Below, in pieces: positions 63,936 through 64,000 of a stretch of DNA of 64,000 nt. The stretch is taken from contig NZ_JABTTE010000005.1 of NCBI RefSeq assembly GCF_013303125.1, forward strand, positions 62,001 through 126,000. Direction: 5' to 3'. A model generated the notes under the pieces. The model searched no databases, was not told the origin of the DNA, and saw only the letters and a program-made list of their open reading frames with translations. This DNA comes from Calidifontibacillus erzurumensis. Lineage in GTDB: Bacteria > Bacillota > Bacilli > Bacillales > Bacillaceae_J. The position numbers were made by a program, and so were the translations under genes. The stretch's first letter is position 1; every line of letters begins with the position of its first letter.

Positions 63936-64000
63936 CTACTTTACAATAAATACCGGACAATTCGCCCGCTGAACGACATAATGGCTTGTGCTTCCTAAGA
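63936..64000 (-). CDS. 3' end of a universal stress protein (UspA) gene
   Basis: The last 20 codons of a minus-strand gene run off the window edge: LGSTSHYVVQRANCPVFIVK then a TAG stop. LGS-S-x-V---CPV-(V/I) is the signature C-terminal strand of UspA domains. Too short to say more. Confidence 0.8.
   Translation of the reverse strand, partial: LGSTSHYVVQRANCPVFIVK

Overview
The window is a chromosomal segment of an AT-rich, Gram-positive, endospore-forming Bacillaceae. Gene order follows the ytx-ytp-ytz-men region of Bacillus subtilis: acuC, ccpA, aroA, ytxJHG, murC, sftA, ytpQ, ytoP, ytzB, trmB, ytzH, amyX, pepV, ytzE, ytzG, ytgP, ytfP, leuS, ytzC, ytqA, ytqB, ytpB, ytpA, ytoA, metK, pckA, ytmA, ytlA-C-D, rppH (ytkD), ytkC, menFDHBE. 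Strong AGGAGG-type ribosome sites, many TTG/GTG starts, a leucine T-box, a SAM-I riboswitch and sigma-B, CcpA and CcpN-type sites all fit this. The genus cannot be fixed from the sequence. Species differences are visible: motPS is absent between acuC and ccpA, ytpR and ytpP are absent, a small lipoprotein sits in the ytpQ cluster, and menA lies beside menF.

Layout. 1-8.3 kb: end of acuC, the carbon regulator ccpA, aroA, a large FtsA-like protein with a repetitive C-terminal half, the stress cluster ytxGHJ behind a sigma-B-type promoter, and murC. 8.6-16.4 kb: DNA translocase SftA with an expanded tandem-repeat linker, then small conserved genes. 16.4-32.1 kb: pullulanase, a NERD protein, an LrgAB pair, PepV, RsuA-type pseudouridine synthase, a spore-coat-like small protein, MurJ, a frameshifted ytfP, T-box-controlled leuS, and ytqAB. 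32.1-43.3 kb: terpene synthase and lipase (ytpB/ytpA), ytoA, riboswitch-controlled metK, pckA, an ABC importer (ytlACD) and RppH. 43.3-46.7 kb: an untidy accessory stretch with an unknown gene, a probable group II intron relic, hairpins, a holin-like gene and a decayed gene.

46.7-53.5 kb is the most interesting block: a C4-dicarboxylate-type signalling and uptake island. A membrane-anchored binding protein (DctB-like) diverges from a DcuS/DctS-type sensor kinase and its response regulator. These are followed by a complete TRAP transporter (DctP, DctQ, DctM) whose binding protein is a close paralogue of the co-sensor. The transporter's upstream region has a near-consensus cre site, four helically phased GACCA-type repeats and a good -10 with no recognisable -35. 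Together these suggest DctR activation under CcpA catabolite repression. In B. subtilis, DctBSR instead controls a single-component DctA-type carrier.

53.6-62 kb holds the menaquinone locus: menFDHBE on the minus strand, menA and a YuxO-type DHNA-CoA thioesterase on the plus strand. YteA, an AIM24 protein and the 3' end of a universal stress protein gene close the window. No tRNA, rRNA, CRISPR array, intact transposase or prophage was recognised.
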